Shown: positions 4,358-5,736 of the stretch, one piece after another
How positions within the stretch are numbered: the stretch's first letter is position 1
Layout: each line of letters begins with the position of its first letter
NCBI GenBank assembly: GCA_964614575.1
Contig: CAZTLX010000244.1
Coordinates: 1-5,736 of the forward strand
Source of the DNA: JBGTLW01 sp964614575
Lineage (GTDB): Bacteria > Planctomycetota > Phycisphaerae > Phycisphaerales > Phycisphaeraceae
DNA length: 5,736 nt
Direction: 5' to 3'
Translations under genes and position numbers: made by a program
Notes under the pieces: model-generated
The model's database searches: none
The model's input: only the letters and a program-made list of their open reading frames with translations
Told to the model about the DNA's origin: nothing

Positions 4358-4648
4358 CTACTTGCCGCCGGCGGCGCGTTGGGCCTTGGTGCCGGTGGTG
4401 TGGGCTCTAAACAGTCGGGTCGGGCTGAACTCCCCGAGCTTGTGGCCCACCATGTCTTCGGTGATGAACACGTTGTTGAAGACCTTGCCGTTGTGCACCA
4501 GGAAGGTGTGCCCGACGAATTCGGGGACGATGGTGCAGGCGCGGGCCCAGGTCTTGAGCGGCTCTTTCTTGCCCATCTGGTTGAGCTGCTCGACCTTGCG
4601 GTAGAGCTTGAAGTCAACAAACGGGCCTTTTTTCAGTGATCGTGCCAT
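4358..4648 (-). CDS. rpsS: 30S ribosomal protein S19 (uS19)
   Basis: S19 binds 16S rRNA in the small-subunit head and forms part of the bridge to the large subunit. The 96-residue product begins MARSLKKGPF. It shows WARACTIVPEFVGHTFLVHNGK followed by FITEDMVGHKLGEFSPTRLFRAH (two blocks, residues 34-55 and 61-83), the complete family signature. An in-frame ATG 4 codons upstream is rejected. The MARSLKKGPF start is conserved, and GGAA lies 6 nt before it, within that upstream ATG region. Length is close to the usual 92. It follows rplB after a 72-nt spacer with two GC-rich hairpins and precedes rplV. Confidence 0.97.
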   Translation of the reverse strand: MARSLKKGPFVDFKLYRKVEQLNQMGKKEPLKTWARACTIVPEFVGHTFLVHNGKVFNNVFITEDMVGHKLGEFSPTRLFRAHTTGTKAQRAAGGK

Positions 4649-4663
4649 ATCTGGTTCCATTTA

Positions 4664-4713
4664 GCCCCCGACGCATCGTCGGGGGCCGCCCCGCGGGCCG
4701 CAGGCCCGGGGCG
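4664..4713 (-). other. Two adjacent GC-rich hairpins between rplB and rpsS
   Basis: GCCCCCGACG (4664-4673) and CGTCGGGGGC (4677-4686) form a perfect 10-bp stem with a 3-nt loop. One base later, CGCCCC (4687-4692) plus GGGCC (4695-4699) pair with GGCCC (4703-4707) and GGGGCG (4708-4713), an 11-bp stem with a 2-nt bulge and a 3-nt loop. On the transcript no U-run follows either stem, so neither is a classic intrinsic terminator. They could cause pausing or attenuation, or protect the upstream mRNA end. These are the most stable hairpins in the window by stem length and GC content. Confidence 0.7.
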
Positions 4714-4720
4714 AAATAAA

Positions 4721-5578
4721 TCATTTCAACTTCAACTGCCCGTACCGTTTGCTCACCCGGCGGCGGATGATGCGTTTGTTTGAGGGCTTGCCGTGCTTAC
4801 GCGTGCGGCCGCCCTTGGCGAGCGTGCCGGTCTTGCTGGCCGGGGGCCGGTTGCTCTTGGACCCGCCGTCGCCGCCGCCCATCGGGTGGTCGTGGTGGTT
4901 CTTGGCCATGCCGCGGGTGTGCGGGCGTCGGCCGAGGTGGCGGCTCTTGCCGGCCTTGCCGAGCACGACCTTGTTGTGATCGACGTTGCCGACCTGCCCC
5001 AGCGTCGCCCGGCACTCCACCGAGACCTGGCGGATTTCACCGGACGGCAGCACCAGCGTCGCCCAGCCGCCTTCCTTGTTGGACAGGCGGGCGTACATGC
5101 CGGCCGAGCGGCAGAGCTGCCCGCCCTTGCCCGGCTCCATCTCAATGTTGTGCAGGTTCAACCCCGCGGGGATGAACTTGATCGGCATCGCATTGCCCAC
5201 GGCCGGCTCCACCCGGGCGTCGGAGGAGACCACGGTCATCCCGTCGGTCAGGCCGATCGGGCTGAGGATGTAACGCTTCTCGCCGTCGGCGTATTCGAGC
5301 AGCGCGATGTTGGCCGAGCGGTTGGGGTCGTACTCGATCCCGACGACCTTGGCCTTGACCTCGAGCTTGCTCCGCTTGAAGTCGACCAGGCGGTAGCGCT
5401 GCTTGTTGCCGCCGCCGCGCGAGCTCACGGTGATCTTGCCGTGGTGGTTGCGCCCGCCGTGCTTCTTCTGCGCTCGCAGCAGCGTCTTCTCCGGCTTGGT
5501 CTTGGTCACCTCGGAATAGAGGTTGACCGAGGCGTTGCGCCGGCCGGGCGAGGTTCGCTTGTAGGTTCTGATGGCCAT
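4721..5578 (-). CDS. rplB: 50S ribosomal protein L2 (uL2)
   Basis: L2 is the highly conserved 23S rRNA-binding protein near the peptidyl transferase centre, needed for subunit association. The 285-residue product begins MAIRTYKRTSPGRRN. The N-terminal RNA-binding domain carries KKHGGRNHHGKITVSSRGGG at 38-57 and KQRYRLVDFKR at 59-69. The C-terminal domain carries PIGLTDGM, NLHNIEMEPGKGGQLCRSAG at 141-160, and TRGMAKNHHDHPMGGG at 221-236. The last motif keeps the key His in DHP (His231 here) but has Met233 where many bacteria have a second His. The frame is open 25 codons further up through a heptamer array, which I exclude; MAIRTYKR is the conserved start. AAGG lies 9 nt before the ATG. Length is slightly above the about 275 norm. 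Confidence 0.97.
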   Translation of the reverse strand: MAIRTYKRTSPGRRNASVNLYSEVTKTKPEKTLLRAQKKHGGRNHHGKITVSSRGGGNKQRYRLVDFKRSKLEVKAKVVGIEYDPNRSANIALLEYADGEKRYILSPIGLTDGMTVVSSDARVEPAVGNAMPIKFIPAGLNLHNIEMEPGKGGQLCRSAGMYARLSNKEGGWATLVLPSGEIRQVSVECRATLGQVGNVDHNKVVLGKAGKSRHLGRRPHTRGMAKNHHDHPMGGGDGGSKSNRPPASKTGTLAKGGRTRKHGKPSNKRIIRRRVSKRYGQLKLK

Positions 5579-5581
5579 GGT

Positions 5582-5616
5582 TCTTAGCCTTGAGCTTTGA
5601 GCATTGAGCGATGAGT
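5582..5616. repeat. Phased 7-bp array, nnTGAGC type, upstream of rplB
   Basis: Five phased heptamers, TCTTAGC, CTTGAGC, TTTGAGC, ATTGAGC and the variant GATGAGT, start 3 nt from the rplB start codon. The partner array of inverted units is at 5634-5661 across a 17-nt spacer. As at rplX, the unit next to the start codon is the TTAGC variant and the rest are TGAGC. Confidence 0.85.
5588..5591 (-). promoter_or_regulatory. Likely rplB ribosome binding site inside a 10-bp stem
   Basis: AAGG on the minus strand is 9 nt before the rplB ATG and is the only reasonable Shine-Dalgarno there. It lies within AGCCTTGAGC (5586-5595), which is perfectly complementary to GCTCAAGGCT (5641-5650). In the mRNA the upstream arm would pair with and cover the whole site. 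This could lower rplB translation until the stem opens, but no experiment is available here. Confidence 0.5.
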
Positions 5617-5633
5617 TTGTTTGCGTGGCCTTG

Positions 5634-5661
5634 GCTCTTGGCTCAAGGCTCATCGCTCACG
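5634..5661. repeat. Phased 7-bp array, GCTCAnn type, after rplW
   Basis: GCTCTTG, GCTCAAG, GCTCATC and GCTCACG are in exact phase. A decayed ACTCCTA unit (5662-5668) follows and contains the rplW stop codon. It is the inverted partner of 5582-5616. The spacer at 5617-5633 has no further feature. The array therefore touches the end of one gene and its partner nearly touches the start of the next, leaving almost no unique spacer sequence. Confidence 0.85.
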
Positions 5662-5665
5662 ACTC

Positions 5666-5736
5666 CTAAAACAGTTCAATCCGGTCCTCGTCGTGGAGTT
5701 GCACGATCGCCCGTTTCCAGGTGCTGGTCTTGGCCG
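5666..5736 (-). CDS. rplW: 50S ribosomal protein L23 (uL23), C-terminal end only
   Basis: The last 22 complete codons before a TAG stop run off the right edge. The visible peptide begins AKTSTWKRAIVQLHDEDRIE and ends in LF. This matches the L23 C-terminus, where a Trp-Lys-(Lys/Arg)-Ala core strand is followed by an acidic turn and a hydrophobic end. L23 lies at the peptide exit tunnel and docks trigger factor and SRP. Its position directly upstream of rplB is canonical for the S10 operon, and this supports the short match. The N-terminal three quarters are outside the window. Confidence 0.88.
   Translation of the reverse strand, partial: AKTSTWKRAIVQLHDEDRIELF

Noticed and set aside
4664..4713. 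Rho-independent terminator between rplB and rpsS.
   Set aside because: The stems are strong but no U-tract follows on the transcript in the minus direction, and the operon must continue.
1..5736. A novel protein-coding, defence or mobile system.
   Set aside because: All convincing coding regions are standard ribosomal proteins in standard order. The only unusual content is non-coding spacer repeats and the assembly join.

Overview
The window is a stretch of a bacterial S10-spc ribosomal protein operon. Every gene is on the minus strand, so transcription runs from high to low coordinates. In transcription order it holds the 3' end of rplW (L23), then rplB (L2), rpsS (S19), rplV (L22), rpsC (S3), rplP (L16), rpmC (L29), rpsQ (S17) and rplN (L14). 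A 10-N assembly gap follows, then a second, partial copy of the rplN 3' end, then rplX (L24), rplE (L5) and rpsN (S14). This is the canonical bacterial gene order, and each product is recognisable from conserved family motifs. I found no non-ribosomal gene and no plus-strand gene.

The DNA is GC-rich with strongly GC-biased codons. Together with the hairpin-rich intergenic spacers this gives an impression of Planctomycetota, possibly Phycisphaerae. That is an inference from general appearance, not a proof. The sequence is probably from a metagenome assembly. The run of exactly 10 Ns (1641-1650) is flanked by two about 88% identical versions of the same 90 bp of rplN (1551-1640 and 1712-1801). 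The simplest reading is that two contigs from related but distinct populations were scaffolded together. Genes left of the gap (rplX, rplE, rpsN) and right of it (rplN to rplW) may therefore come from different genomes.

The genes themselves are ordinary. What deserves attention is the spacers. They are wide for this operon (39-95 nt, except the 4-nt rpmC/rpsQ overlap), and almost every one holds a repeat or hairpin. Three kinds recur. (1) Phased 7-bp arrays have TTAGCnn or TGAGCnn units on one side and GCTAAnn or GCTCAnn units on the other, forming inverted pairs after rpsN, between rplN and rplX, and between rplW and rplB. (2) A double stem-loop element lies between rplX and rplE and between rpsC and rplP, with a half copy between rplV and rpsC. 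(3) A 26-nt stem-loop directly follows the rpsQ and rpsS stop codons. In front of rplB and rplX the heptamer array also supplies the likely ribosome binding site, which lies inside a predicted stem.

No promoter, intrinsic terminator, tRNA, CRISPR array or transposable element could be supported. The operon promoter must lie beyond the right edge, and rpsH would be expected beyond the left edge.
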